Below are positions 8,832 to 18,440 of a stretch of 64,000 nucleotides of DNA, piece after piece. Position 1 is the first letter of the stretch, and every line of letters starts with the position of its first letter. A program made the translations under genes and the position numbers. Below the pieces are notes generated by a model, which saw only the letters and a list, made by a program, of their open reading frames with translations, ran no database searches and was not told the DNA's origin. This stretch comes from DATCYX01 sp963714425 (lineage in GTDB: Bacteria > Chloroflexota > Anaerolineae > Anaerolineales > UBA4823): assembly GCA_963714425.1 (NCBI GenBank), contig CAVQOI010000010.1, positions 248,001 through 312,000 of the forward strand, in the 5' to 3' direction.

Positions 8832-10571
8832 TCAATCATTGGTGGATGTCGTGACCACGGGAAGCTCCAAATAGCTGGGATGCTCCACATCGTGATACAG
8901 GCGTACATGAGCTGTACGGGCGTCTTTGCCCGATTCTGCGGAGACGCTGCCGCCGCTATTGTAATTCTTCTGCAGGTAGATCGAATTGGGGGCACGAATC
9001 ACCAGGCGTAGCCGGCTGCCAACTGCGATTTGCTTGGAAAAGAAGCGGAAGCCAGAGAATTCGTAGAGGTAGATCTCCCCGGGTGTCACGAGCTGTTCCT
9101 CGCGCAGGGAATTTCGATAACGCGCCCGCAGGAAATCCTCAGTCAGCAGGATTTGTGATCCATCCAGAAGGATCTCCGACAGGCGCACCCAGAAGTCGGT
9201 GTCGGGTACATCCATTTCGATCCAGGCTGCCAACTTCACAAAGCCAGAGATCTCGGTGGCTTCCTCAAACGGTTTGCTGTGATACACCAAGCCAGCGCCA
9301 AACAGATTGAGGGCATAACGCTGGTCGGTGAAGGGGGTTTTGATCTCTTCCATCTCCACGGTTGCCGGGCGGATATCGAGAGGGTCGTACACATATTCAT
9401 CGGGCATCGATCCGGCAGGGGGGTTGTCCTCCAAGGTTCCCGAGTGAAAGACATCACAGGCGCCGGCCTGTGAGGAGTTCAGAAAAAGGCGTTTGTGTTG
9501 GTCCGCAAGCTCATCCAGATTGTCCACATAGCGCCACTTCTCAGCCCCTAGGACATAGTATGCCACTCTTTTTTTCAAGAAATCAGGTCTGGGGCCAGTC
9601 ATTAATGTCCATCCGTACCATTCTTTGTGCAGCTTGTTGAGATCCACTAGGCTGGCTTCTCCGACCTTCAGACCGCCAAACTCACGCACTGGCGTGCGCG
9701 TCCCGGCATGATCCCATGGACCGATGACCAGGTAGTGCCGGGAGCACCCATGTAGATTGCCGTAGCGCATGTGCTCCTTGTAGTATTGCAGCGCGCCGGG
9801 CTGGTCGTCATCGTAGTGACCGGTGATGGTAAGGATAGGGAGATCGATGCGAGCGTATTCATCCGGCGTGAGGACAAGCCGGTCCCAATAAGCGCCGGGT
9901 GTGGGATGTGCCAACCAGGTCTGAAAATCTGTGGTTGTATTGCCCGCGATCCGGTCGAGCTGGTTAAATGGAAGGTGGTGCATGAAGAGTTCACGGAATT
10001 TCTCGATCCAGAAACTGGCTTCATTGAAGATATTTTGGTTGCGAGTCACGCCGCTGGTCAGCGTCATCCATTGGATTTCATAGGGGAAATAAATATTTTG
10101 AAGGAAGGGAAAATCCACCCCAGCATGGGCAGCAGCAGCTGGCACGATGGTTTTCAGATGCGGCGGGAACTCTTTGACCGCCATCCACTGGTCGAAGCCA
10201 GCATAGGACCCACCCCACATGCCTACCGAGCCGGTGCACCAGGGCTGCGCCGCCAGCCACTCGACTACGTCATACCCATCAGGACCTTCATTCATCATCG
10301 ATTCGAATGTTCCCTCTGAATTGCCGCGCCCGCGGCAATCCACGAGGACGAAGGCGTAACCGTTTTGGGCAAAATAATATGCCAGTGGGTGATAGCTGTC
10401 GCTGATATACGGGGTAAGCGTGAAAATAGCCGGCACCTGCCCATCTACTTTGGGTTTATACAGGGTGGCATTGAGGCTCACTCCATCGCGCAGGGGGATC
10501 TTCACCCCCCAGGTGAAGTCGATGTTTTTTGAACCGTACTCGAGTTGTTCAGTTGGCTGCTGCATGATCAC
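8832..10571 (-). CDS. CocE/NonD-type alpha/beta hydrolase (Peptidase S15 family)
   Basis: 579 residues, normal for the CocE/X-prolyl dipeptidyl-peptidase family. The N-terminal S15 hydrolase domain has VDCRGRGNSEGTF and the nucleophile elbow GMWGGSYAG (Ser about 122). Candidate acid and base lie in GHYDDDQ and GPWDHAG. The C-terminal third matches the jelly-roll domain typical of the family. No signal peptide is seen, so it is probably cytoplasmic. Family members hydrolyse acyl esters or X-Pro peptides; the substrate here is unknown. The start is GTG at 10571 or ATG at 10565, both served by the GGAG upstream. Confidence 0.9.
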   Translation of the reverse strand: MIMQQPTEQLEYGSKNIDFTWGVKIPLRDGVSLNATLYKPKVDGQVPAIFTLTPYISDSYHPLAYYFAQNGYAFVLVDCRGRGNSEGTFESMMNEGPDGYDVVEWLAAQPWCTGSVGMWGGSYAGFDQWMAVKEFPPHLKTIVPAAAAHAGVDFPFLQNIYFPYEIQWMTLTSGVTRNQNIFNEASFWIEKFRELFMHHLPFNQLDRIAGNTTTDFQTWLAHPTPGAYWDRLVLTPDEYARIDLPILTITGHYDDDQPGALQYYKEHMRYGNLHGCSRHYLVIGPWDHAGTRTPVREFGGLKVGEASLVDLNKLHKEWYGWTLMTGPRPDFLKKRVAYYVLGAEKWRYVDNLDELADQHKRLFLNSSQAGACDVFHSGTLEDNPPAGSMPDEYVYDPLDIRPATVEMEEIKTPFTDQRYALNLFGAGLVYHSKPFEEATEISGFVKLAAWIEMDVPDTDFWVRLSEILLDGSQILLTEDFLRARYRNSLREEQLVTPGEIYLYEFSGFRFFSKQIAVGSRLRLVIRAPNSIYLQKNYNSGGSVSAESGKDARTAHVRLYHDVEHPSYLELPVVTTSTND

Positions 10572-10843
10572 CCAATCTCCAATCTAAATCGATCCCCCAA
10601 GCCTTGCTTTACAATCCTGCTTGCCAGTTTACAGATATTTAATCAGTATGTCAATGACAAAGCCAGAGACACTGTCGAAATGAATCCCAAAAAAGTTCTG
10701 CTAGCAGCAACTCCGCCCGCAGAATCACTCGTAAGGTGATGGTCGGTATAGCGAGTCGACTTGTGATGGTGTACGTCCGCAAGGATTGGCAATTGTTCTT
10801 GTGATCGCACAGATCTCTAGAAGGGTCAAACAGGTTGTATCTC

Positions 10844-10857
10844 TATACCATATACCA
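10844..10857 (+). repeat. Tandem TATACCA repeat upstream of the GntR gene, possible operator
   Basis: TATACCA occurs twice in perfect tandem at 10844-10857 and again at 11046-11052, flanking the promoter of the GntR-family gene. Regulators of this family often bind near their own promoter, so these could be operator elements, but they are direct rather than inverted repeats. The rest of 10572-10924 shows no gene or other recognised signal. Confidence 0.3.
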
Positions 10858-10924
10858 CTTTGTAGAAAACAAGCCATTGGGGGTGAAAATACCGAGCACG
10901 AGAGGTAAACAAGAAAATTCCTGC

Positions 10925-10952
10925 TTGACTTTGGATATTATTTCGCTATAAT
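10925..10952 (+). promoter_or_regulatory. Sigma-70-type promoter for the GntR/permease block
   Basis: TTGACT (10925-10930) and TATAAT (10947-10952) are separated by 16 bp. They lie about 165 bp upstream of the GntR-family start. This is the best-matching housekeeping promoter I noticed in the window. Confidence 0.65.
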
Positions 10953-11117
10953 CAATTCATTACAGGCGAATACTTACCGGTTTCCAGGCAGTTTCAGCGC
11001 GAATGTCCGGTTGCTGCAGGTCTAACCCGCTTATCGACCGGATTCTATACCACGAACCACTTAATGATTATGCGCTCGTTTGGCATGAATATTTGCCAAA
11101 AAAAGGAAAAGTGGTAA

Positions 11118-11861
11118 ATGGCGGATGTGCTGAACAAACCGCTCTACGTGCAGATCCAGGAGTACATCGCAGAGTTGATCCTCTCCGGAAAACTGCTGCC
11201 AGAGACCAAGATCCAGTCCGAGCGCGAGTTCAGTGAAGAGCTGGGGGTCAGCCGCATGACCGTGCGCAAAGCTCTCACCGAGCTTGTGAGCGAAGGGCTG
11301 TTAGAGCGCAGGCACGGCTCGGGCACCTACGTCGCCAAGCCGCGCGTCACCTACGAATCCCACGAATTGATCAACTACATCCAGGCGATGCAAGATCGCA
11401 ACATTGCCACCGCCAACCAGCTGCTTGAGTTCGGCGAGGTGGTTGCCAGCCGTCGCCTGGCTGAGCAGCTCCAGGTTGAGATCGGCCGTCCCCTGTATCG
11501 CCTGGTGACCCTCCGTTTTGCCAACCGCGTTCCGGTTATGTTGGAGCGCGTTTTTATACCCTGCTCCCGTTGTCCCGATCTCGAGGAGTGGGATCTGGAG
11601 AAGAACGCCATCATCGATCTCCTGGTGCGCGTGTATGGGCTGAAAGCTTCGCATATTTCCCAAACATTCGAAGCCGTCGCCGCTGAGGAGACCATTGCCC
11701 AGCAATTGCGCGTCGATGAGGGTTTTCCCCTGCTGCTCCTCACCCGCATCCTGTACGACAACGCCGGTGGCGTGCCTGTGCTCTATTCGCAGGACTTCTT
11801 CCGCAGCGACTTTGCCCGCATCCACACTGAATTTGGCATTCGGGATCATTCTGGATTGTGA
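11118..11861 (+). CDS. GntR-family transcriptional regulator, HutC/UTRA type
   Basis: 247 residues. The N-terminal winged helix (about residues 5-72) has the GntR pattern PLYVQIQEYIAELILSG, QSEREFSEELGVSRMTVRKA and RRHGSGTYV. The C-terminal half (about 90-240) matches a UTRA ligand-binding domain. Such proteins usually sense a small metabolite and control the adjacent transport and catabolic genes, here an APC permease 114 bp downstream. ATG at 11118 has AAGGAAAAG upstream. The ligand is unknown; the neighbours suggest an amine, amino acid or sugar derivative. Confidence 0.9.
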   Translation: MADVLNKPLYVQIQEYIAELILSGKLLPETKIQSEREFSEELGVSRMTVRKALTELVSEGLLERRHGSGTYVAKPRVTYESHELINYIQAMQDRNIATANQLLEFGEVVASRRLAEQLQVEIGRPLYRLVTLRFANRVPVMLERVFIPCSRCPDLEEWDLEKNAIIDLLVRVYGLKASHISQTFEAVAAEETIAQQLRVDEGFPLLLLTRILYDNAGGVPVLYSQDFFRSDFARIHTEFGIRDHSGL

Positions 11862-11975
11862 GAATAGGATAGTAAGGAGGTATGTATAAGCGCAAATAGC
11901 ATTCTTCTGACGCCTTATTTACTGGGATTACCGTAACGGTTCAAAGTCACATCAAAATCTCTCGAGGAGGATGAC

Positions 11976-13595
11976 ATGGCAGAAGCAAGTGTTGATATGG
12001 CCGCTGGAGAGCGCAAGCTATATGCCCGCAAGAGCTCGGGTCTGGTGCGCACCATCGGCGTTTTCGGCGCCATGGTGTTCGGCGTCCACTGCATCAGTTT
12101 ATCATCGTCTGGCTTAATCCCGTTCTCTTGGGTGGCGGGCGTGTGGCCGGGGAGCAGCATCATTGGCGTACTCACCGTCGCCATGATCTTTTGCCTGTTC
12201 CACGCCTACACCTACGCCGCCATCGGGGCAAGCATGCCCCGCTCCGCTGCGGATTACACGCTGGCAAGCCGGACTCTCAACGCCCCGCTCGCCTTCGCTG
12301 CCAGCTGGACGCTGGTGATCTTCAGCGCTATGGTGGCTGGCTCGTTGATCGCCTGGATCCCCAAGACCGCGATCCCGGTCTTTGCCCGCAGCATCGGCAT
12401 CATCTTCGATAACCAGTCGATGCTTGCCCTGGCTGACTGGTCGCCTACCCCTACGGGGATCATCGTTATTGGCATCCTGTGCGCAGCTATCACCTACGTC
12501 ACCATGATCATGCCCACGCGCACCATCCTGCGCATTTTGGAAGTGGGTTTCTTCCTGGGCCTGTTGGCCTGGGTGATTATTTTCTTCCAGCTCGGCACCA
12601 CCTCGGCAGATAGCTTCCCCGCCGCCTGGGACCGCTTCATGGGCGCGGGCAGCTATGCCGGGCGCATCGAGCTGGCTAGAGCCAATGGCATGATCACCAA
12701 TCCCAACGTCGCCATCATGACCCTGGCAGGGCTGATCATGGGCTTCTGGATCTTCTACGGCTACTACATTCCTACCTTCTTTGCTGGAGAGGTCAAACAA
12801 GCCGACTCGACCCTGATCTCCGGAAGCTGGGCTTCCCTGCTCAGCACATGGGCGATCTTTGTGGTGGCTGCCATCCTGTTGCAGCGGCTGGTGCCGCTGG
12901 AGTGGATCGCGGCCGAGAGCTATCTCTCCAACGTTGGTTACAGTGAAGGTCCAACCATGCCGTGGATCACGTTTTACGCCAACATTCTGCGACCAAGCTT
13001 TCCGCTGATCCTGATTGTGGCGATCGCCTGGGTATACACGCTGATCAACCTGGCGCAGACGTATTTCTTCTACTGCAGCCGCATCATCTTCGCCTGGTCA
13101 TTCGACCGGTTGATCCCCGAGCGGGTGTGCTACATTCACCCCACCCTGCACAGCCCCATCGTAGCCATCACCATCATCACTGTCATCGCGGTCATCGGTG
13201 TGATCGACGCCGCCCTGGGCGGTGTGATGGGCGCCCAGCTCAACTTCGTCTTCTTTGCCGTGTGCACGCAGCTGGTGCCGGTGCTGTCTATGACCCTGTT
13301 CCCTTATCTGAAGCCTGACCTGTTCGAGAACTCCAGCGCTTTTGTACGGCGCAAGTTCGGTGGAGTCCCCGTGATTACCATCGTCGGGGCGATCACCATG
13401 GGTTATTTACTGTGGATGATCATCGCTTCATTCATGTTCCCGGCAGTGGGTGGGCGCATCGGCTCTGGGACTCTCTTGACGCTGGCTGGTTTCATTATCA
13501 GCGGCCTGGTGGTCTTCTACGTTGCGCGGGCTTACCGCATGCGCTCTGAAGGCATCGATATCAGGTGGACATTCCAGTCCATCCCGCCGATTTAA
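11976..13595 (+). CDS. APC-superfamily amino acid/amine permease
   Basis: 539 residues with about 12 hydrophobic segments and the APC-type N-terminal SSGLVRTIGVFGAMVFGVH region, consistent with a secondary amino-acid or amine transporter. A strong Shine-Dalgarno (GAGGAGG) precedes ATG at 11976. The gap after the regulator holds a short ACCGT-A-ACGGT palindrome (11930-11940), a possible operator. Substrate specificity cannot be read from the sequence. It may feed the aminotransferase and kinase encoded downstream. Confidence 0.85.
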   Translation: MAEASVDMAAGERKLYARKSSGLVRTIGVFGAMVFGVHCISLSSSGLIPFSWVAGVWPGSSIIGVLTVAMIFCLFHAYTYAAIGASMPRSAADYTLASRTLNAPLAFAASWTLVIFSAMVAGSLIAWIPKTAIPVFARSIGIIFDNQSMLALADWSPTPTGIIVIGILCAAITYVTMIMPTRTILRILEVGFFLGLLAWVIIFFQLGTTSADSFPAAWDRFMGAGSYAGRIELARANGMITNPNVAIMTLAGLIMGFWIFYGYYIPTFFAGEVKQADSTLISGSWASLLSTWAIFVVAAILLQRLVPLEWIAAESYLSNVGYSEGPTMPWITFYANILRPSFPLILIVAIAWVYTLINLAQTYFFYCSRIIFAWSFDRLIPERVCYIHPTLHSPIVAITIITVIAVIGVIDAALGGVMGAQLNFVFFAVCTQLVPVLSMTLFPYLKPDLFENSSAFVRRKFGGVPVITIVGAITMGYLLWMIIASFMFPAVGGRIGSGTLLTLAGFIISGLVVFYVARAYRMRSEGIDIRWTFQSIPPI

Positions 13596-13611
13596 TGGGT
13601 GTTTTCTACAC

Positions 13612-13643
13612 AATCAGGGAGGGGCTTGCGCTCCTCCCTGATT
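13612..13643 (+). terminator. Hairpin terminator after the permease
   Basis: AATCAGGGAGG (13612-13622) pairs perfectly with CCTCCCTGATT (13633-13643) around a 10-nt loop. It starts 16 bp after the permease stop codon. The U-tract is weak, so efficiency is uncertain. Confidence 0.6.
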
Positions 13644-13756
13644 CAAGAAGCCTTGCAAAGGTTCGAGCAAAAGCCGATCTGTTCTCATTCAACCTTCGCA
13701 AGGCTGTCGGTTTGCTGTAAGCTTTATGCCGTTGCATAAGATATTTAAGGTAAATT

Positions 13757-14737
13757 ATGAAACTTGGTAACCTATTTCGTAGCTCAAAAATGACCCGCAT
13801 ACTCTACGGCTCCGACTTCCATGGCTCGGAGGCCGTTTACCGCAAATTCCTCTCCGCCTCTCTGCAGTACGAGGCAGATATCCTCATCGTGGGGGGAGAT
13901 GTGACCGGCAAAGCCATGATCCCCATCGTCCACCAGGGCGGCGGGCGCTATGTGGGCTATGTGTTCGGGCGCCGGGAGGAGCCCTCGACCCCGGACGACG
14001 TAGAAAAGTTGAAGAAGACCATCAGCAATGTGGGCTTCTATCCGATTGTCATCGATAAAGACGAAGCCCAGGCGCTGGAATCGGATAAGTCACTCATGGA
14101 TAAACGCTTCGAGGGCGAGATGATCCAGCGCGTGCGCGATTGGATGGAACTGGCGGAGCAAACCTTGCTTCCCAAGAAGAAAATACTGTACTTCATGCCT
14201 GGCAACGACGACCTGGACTCGATCGATGCGATTATTGACCAGTACGAGCACATTCATAATCCGGATATGCGCCGCTTTGTGATTGAGGAAACCTATGAGC
14301 TGTACGGGCTCTCCAACTCCAATATGACCCCCTGGGCATGCGCCCGCGACCTGGAGGAGGAGGACCTGGCTAAGAAGCTGGAGGAGCTCGAGAAGCTGGT
14401 GGTCAACCCGGACCGGGCGATTATGGCCCTGCACGTGCCGCCTTATGGATCGACTCTGGATGTCTGTCCGGAGCTGGATGAGAATCTGAAGATTATCACT
14501 ATGGGCGGACAGGTGGTGATGAAATCTGCTGGCTCCACCGCAGTCAAAGCCTTTATTGACAGAATGCAGCCGATGCTCACTTTGCACGGGCACATCCACG
14601 AATCACCCGGCCACACCCGCCTGGGGCGCACGCTGGCGATCAATGCTGGCAGCGAGTACGCCGAGGGCATTCTCAAGGCAGCCATCATCAACCTGGAGGG
14701 CGGAAAGGTCAAAGGGCACCTGCTAATATCGGGATGA
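13757..14737 (+). CDS. Calcineurin-like metallophosphoesterase
   Basis: 326 residues with all metallophosphoesterase motifs: YGSDFHGSE (Asp20, His22), IVGGDVTGK (Asp48), MPGNDDLD, LHVPPYGS and the terminal LHGHIHES. Two metal ions would be bound at a mononuclear-like core. ATG at 13757 is chosen because AAGG lies upstream; an internal Met12 lacks a ribosome site. No signal peptide is evident, so it is probably cytoplasmic. The substrate is unknown. Confidence 0.88.
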   Translation: MKLGNLFRSSKMTRILYGSDFHGSEAVYRKFLSASLQYEADILIVGGDVTGKAMIPIVHQGGGRYVGYVFGRREEPSTPDDVEKLKKTISNVGFYPIVIDKDEAQALESDKSLMDKRFEGEMIQRVRDWMELAEQTLLPKKKILYFMPGNDDLDSIDAIIDQYEHIHNPDMRRFVIEETYELYGLSNSNMTPWACARDLEEEDLAKKLEELEKLVVNPDRAIMALHVPPYGSTLDVCPELDENLKIITMGGQVVMKSAGSTAVKAFIDRMQPMLTLHGHIHESPGHTRLGRTLAINAGSEYAEGILKAAIINLEGGKVKGHLLISG

Positions 14738-14830
14738 GTTACAATCTTCACCGCACAGAGCGCAGAGAACGCGAAAAAAACACCTCAGCGCTCTTGGTGT
14801 ACTCCGCACTAATCGTCATCAAGTGAGGTT

Positions 14831-15613
14831 ATGGGCAAATACGGCGAGATCCAAGAGGACTTCTTCACCGAACGCACCCGCATCCTGGAAGCGCTGGAGC
14901 AGCCGGAAAACCGTCATGTGATTATGCGCCTGATCGGCGCCCTGGCGTTCCGCACCCACTGTCCACAGTTTGGCTATCTGCAGGATGCACTGGGGCGAAA
15001 GTTTACCGATATCGACTTCGCTGCTTATCGTCGCTACTCGCGCGAGATCACCCGGCTCCTGACCGCTCTGGGCTACGTGGAAGAGAAAATGGTCACGCAG
15101 CTCTTCGGGGACGCGCGCATGCTCTTCAACGACCCGGTCTTCGGGAGGCACATTGACATCTTCTTTGAGAAGCTGGATTTCTGCCACCCGGTCGTGTTTA
15201 CAGGCCGCCTGGAGGTTGAGCAGTATACCCTGCCTCTGGCGGAGCTGCTGCTGGAGAAAATGCAGATCGTGCAGATCAACGAGAAAGATCTGATCGACTC
15301 GATCATGCTGCTGCGCGAGCATCCTGTGGGCGATAGCGATCAGGAGACCATCAGCGCCAGGGTGATCGCAGCGATCCTGGGCTACGATTGGGGCTTCTGG
15401 CGCACTGTTACAGGAAACTTAAAGCTATTGGACGAGACTTTAGATCGCTACCCGAGCCTGACCGACGAGGACCGGCAGGTGGTGCGCCAGCGAATAATAG
15501 AATTACAAGAAGCCATCCAGCGCCAGCCTAAGTCCGTGAAGTGGAAATTGCGCAGCCGCATTGGTGAGCGCGTCAAGTGGTACAAAGACGTCGAAGAACT
15601 GATGAATCGCTGA
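14831..15613 (+). CDS. Nucleotidyltransferase-like protein of unknown function
   Basis: A 260-residue soluble protein. Two acidic clusters, GRKFTDIDF (Asp60, Asp62) and GRHIDIFF (Asp109), followed by LAELLLEKMQIV and EKDLIDSIMLL, resemble the catalytic carboxylates and helical part of AbiEii-like nucleotidyltransferases, which typically show an R-x-T-x-DID motif. The assignment rests on these motifs only. The C-terminal about 90 residues are charged and helical. It lies between the phosphoesterase and the aminotransferase on the same strand. No antitoxin partner is visible beside it, so a toxin role is not supported. Confidence 0.5.
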   Translation: MGKYGEIQEDFFTERTRILEALEQPENRHVIMRLIGALAFRTHCPQFGYLQDALGRKFTDIDFAAYRRYSREITRLLTALGYVEEKMVTQLFGDARMLFNDPVFGRHIDIFFEKLDFCHPVVFTGRLEVEQYTLPLAELLLEKMQIVQINEKDLIDSIMLLREHPVGDSDQETISARVIAAILGYDWGFWRTVTGNLKLLDETLDRYPSLTDEDRQVVRQRIIELQEAIQRQPKSVKWKLRSRIGERVKWYKDVEELMNR

Positions 15614-15653
15614 ACTTATGGTTCATTTTTCCTGTTACCCCTATCCCCCTTTG

Positions 15654-15733
15654 CCCCTTCCCCAAGGGAAGGGGGAATACTCCCGAACCCAGGGATATGC
15701 GGGCGCTTTTCGCCTGAATATCCCTGGGTTCGG
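15654..15733. repeat. Double-hairpin intergenic element
   Basis: The first hairpin pairs CCCCTTCCC (15654-15662) with GGGAAGGGG (15666-15674). The second has a perfect 16-bp stem, 15683-15698 against 15718-15733, whose loop contains a further GGCG/CGCC stem. They fill most of the 147-bp gap before the aminotransferase and look like a REP- or MITE-type unit or a terminator pair. Confidence 0.6.
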
Positions 15734-15760
15734 ATTAATCTCCCTGCTGAGGTAATTTTT

Positions 15761-16855
15761 GTGAAAAGCATTGAAGACTTCATTGTTCCCTGGGTAAGAG
15801 ATTCTGAGCCCTACAGTGCCAAGCACATGGATTTCGCCTGGCAGCACCCCGATGTGGTGCGCATGATGTCCAACGAAAACTTGCTTCCCCCCTCGCAAAG
15901 TGTGCTGGATGCCATCCTCGAGGCCAGCCGGCTGGGCAACCTGTACCCCGATTCGGGTCCCCAGTTGCGCCACAAGCTGGGCGAGATGTCTGGGCTGAGT
16001 GGTGAGAACGTCGTTCTGGGCAACGGCTCCACCGACGTAATCAACTTCGTGATCAATACCTTCGTCGCCCCCGGAGATGAGGTGGTCATCCCTGTGCCCA
16101 CCTTCGCCATGTACGAGACGCGCACGCGTATCTCTGGCGGTGAGGCGGTATTGGTGCCCATGACGCCCGATTTTGACTGGGATATCGACGCAATGCTGGC
16201 TGCTGTCAGCCAGCGCACCCGTTTGATCTTCGTCTGCTCGCCCAATAATCCCACCGGCAATCAGATCGCCGAGGAGGGTCTGAAGCGCTTGCTGTCATTG
16301 GGCATCCCTCTCTACTACGATGAGGCATACTTCGAGCTGGAAGCGCAGCCTGCATCCCGGGCAAGCTGGATCCAGCAGTATCCCCACATGGTGGTCGGAC
16401 GCACGCTCTCCAAAGCCTTTGGCCTGGCTGGTTTTCGCGTGGGCTACTGCCTGTGCAATGAGAGCCTGGCAAATTACTTCAACCGCGTCAAGCTGCCCTG
16501 GAATGTTGGTCTGCCTGCGCTGGCGGCTGCCCTGGCTGGCGTGGAAGATGTTGAAGATGCGCACGCCAAGCGCCAGAACATTCTCAATGGCCGGGATGAC
16601 ATCATCGCCGCTATCAACCGCATGCCGGGCTTGCGCGTCTACCCTTCCGAAGGGAACTTTGTGCTCATCGACGCCAGCGCGCTGAACAAGCCATCCGACG
16701 AGATCGTGGACGCCATGATTAGGCGCGGCATCTTCATCCGCCCCATGCGCGGCCACCACATGGCCCAGGGTTTCGTGCGCGTCACAATCGGCACACCTGA
16801 GCAGAACCAGCGCTTCATCGAGGCGTTCAAAACATACATAGAGGAAATTGAGTAG
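15761..16855 (+). CDS. PLP-dependent class I/II aminotransferase, histidinol-phosphate aminotransferase-like
   Basis: 364 residues, typical of HisC-type enzymes. Visible fold-type I features: substrate-site SNEN (37-40), GNGSTDVI (88-95), SPNNPTGN (160-167), YYDEAYFE (about 185-192), the PLP lysine in RTLSKAFGLAG (Lys218), then FRVGY. The C-terminus ends with an Arg-containing VRVTIGTPEQN region. The start is GTG at 15761 with GAGG upstream. No other histidine-biosynthesis gene is nearby, so it may act on another amino acid, perhaps linked to the permease and kinase of this block. Confidence 0.87.
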   Translation: MKSIEDFIVPWVRDSEPYSAKHMDFAWQHPDVVRMMSNENLLPPSQSVLDAILEASRLGNLYPDSGPQLRHKLGEMSGLSGENVVLGNGSTDVINFVINTFVAPGDEVVIPVPTFAMYETRTRISGGEAVLVPMTPDFDWDIDAMLAAVSQRTRLIFVCSPNNPTGNQIAEEGLKRLLSLGIPLYYDEAYFELEAQPASRASWIQQYPHMVVGRTLSKAFGLAGFRVGYCLCNESLANYFNRVKLPWNVGLPALAAALAGVEDVEDAHAKRQNILNGRDDIIAAINRMPGLRVYPSEGNFVLIDASALNKPSDEIVDAMIRRGIFIRPMRGHHMAQGFVRVTIGTPEQNQRFIEAFKTYIEEIE

Positions 16856-16904
16856 ACCCCAGGGGTGGACTTCATGTCCCCCAGTCAATTAACGGCGACC
16901 CTCC

Positions 16905-18440
16905 ATGACCCTATCCCCTCAATACATCCTGGCTCACGATACTGGCACCGGCGGCGACAAGGCGGTGATCACCGATTTGCACGGACGGGTAATCCACTCG
17001 GCTTACCAAGCATACGGTCTGAGCTACCCGCGAGCTGAGTGGGTGGAGCAGGACCCCGACGAGCTTTGGCAGAGCGTTGCCGCCACTACCCGCCAGGTGA
17101 TCCAGGAATCCGGCATCTCTCCGGCAGATATCCTGGGAGTGGGCATCTCCGCCCAGATGTTCAACGCCCTTCCGGTAGACGAGCACTGTAAACCTTTGAC
17201 CCCCATGCTGAGCTGGCTGGATCTACGCAGCATCCACCAGGCAGACCGCTTGCGGGGCAATGACATGCCCGCTTTCCTCTTCCGCCATACCGGCAATTTC
17301 CCCACTGCCAAAGATGTGATTCCCAAGATATTGTGGATTAAAGAAGAGCGCCCCGAGGTGTGGGAGCGCACAGCCCAGATCTTCGACTGTAAGGAGTACA
17401 TTGTACACAAACTGACCGGGGTAGCTGCCACCGACTATGTGGGCGCCTCATGCTATTTCCTGTTCGACCCCTACCAGCGCGGCTGGTCTGCGGAAGCCTG
17501 CCAGCGCCTGGGCATCCCGCTGGATAAGTTGCCCCCCGCCTATCCTTGCACGGACGTGATCGGGGAGGTGACCCAGGAGGCGGCGCGTATCACGGGCCTT
17601 CTGCCCGGCACCCCCGTGATCAACTGCGGCGGCGATGTGGCCGCTGCCCAATCAGGTGCGGGCGCCAACCGGGACGGCAAAGCCCACCTGTGCATCGGTA
17701 CTGCCACCTGGGTGGGCGTCTCAACGTCCGAGTTTAGGAACGATCCAGATAAGCCGTTGTGGGGATTGAGCCATTACCATCCCAATAAGTATGTCATCGC
17801 CGGCGAGATGGAGACCGGCGGCGGGGCGCTCATGTGGTTCCGCGATACCCTGTTTGAAAACCAGGCAGGCCAGCCTTCTGGTGAGCTATCCACCTACGCG
17901 CTGATCAGCAATCTCGCCGAATCCCTGGAGCCGGGTGCGGATAAGCTCATCTTCCTGCCCTGGCTCTCGGGCGAGCGTGCCCCAGTGCTGGATCATTATG
18001 CCCGTGGCGCCTTTATCGGCTTGACCATGAGCCATAGCATCGCCCACATGGCGCGGGCGGTGATGGAGGGGGTTGCCTACCATATCCGCTGGATTTGCGA
18101 GACGATGGAGCGCCTGGGCTTCCACTTCGATCAGGTCAACGCCATCGGCGGTGGGTGCAAGAGCGAGATCTGGCCCCAGATCATCAGCGACGTCACCGGG
18201 AAAGAGCTGCACGTTGTAGAGCACCCGCTGGAAGCCGGCGCCATGGCGGCTGCCTTGTGCGTGGCGGTGGGCATGGGTATCCATGCCAGCATGGATGAGG
18301 TCGATGACCTGATCCAAATCAGGCGCGTGGTGCGCCCGGCCAGTGCTCCTCAGAAGCGCTATGATGCGCTTTATAAAGTCTACCGCCAGCTGTACTCCGA
18401 GCTGGCGCCCCTCTACCGGGAAATGTATGAAATCCCATGA
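16905..18440 (+). CDS. FGGY-family carbohydrate kinase (xylulokinase-like)
   Basis: 511 residues with both halves of the FGGY fold. The N-terminal phosphate site reads AHDTGTGGDKAV. The C-terminal half has NCGGDVAAAQSGAG, EGVAYHIRW and AIGGGCKSEIWPQI. The enzyme phosphorylates a sugar or polyol with ATP; D-xylulose is one possibility among several. It overlaps the next gene by 4 bp (ATGA), so the two are translationally coupled. Confidence 0.88.
   Translation: MTLSPQYILAHDTGTGGDKAVITDLHGRVIHSAYQAYGLSYPRAEWVEQDPDELWQSVAATTRQVIQESGISPADILGVGISAQMFNALPVDEHCKPLTPMLSWLDLRSIHQADRLRGNDMPAFLFRHTGNFPTAKDVIPKILWIKEERPEVWERTAQIFDCKEYIVHKLTGVAATDYVGASCYFLFDPYQRGWSAEACQRLGIPLDKLPPAYPCTDVIGEVTQEAARITGLLPGTPVINCGGDVAAAQSGAGANRDGKAHLCIGTATWVGVSTSEFRNDPDKPLWGLSHYHPNKYVIAGEMETGGGALMWFRDTLFENQAGQPSGELSTYALISNLAESLEPGADKLIFLPWLSGERAPVLDHYARGAFIGLTMSHSIAHMARAVMEGVAYHIRWICETMERLGFHFDQVNAIGGGCKSEIWPQIISDVTGKELHVVEHPLEAGAMAAALCVAVGMGIHASMDEVDDLIQIRRVVRPASAPQKRYDALYKVYRQLYSELAPLYREMYEIP

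Noticed and set aside
12114..12800. 228-codon minus-strand ORF inside the APC permease
   Set aside because: His/Asp/Gly-rich composition typical of an antisense frame of a membrane protein.
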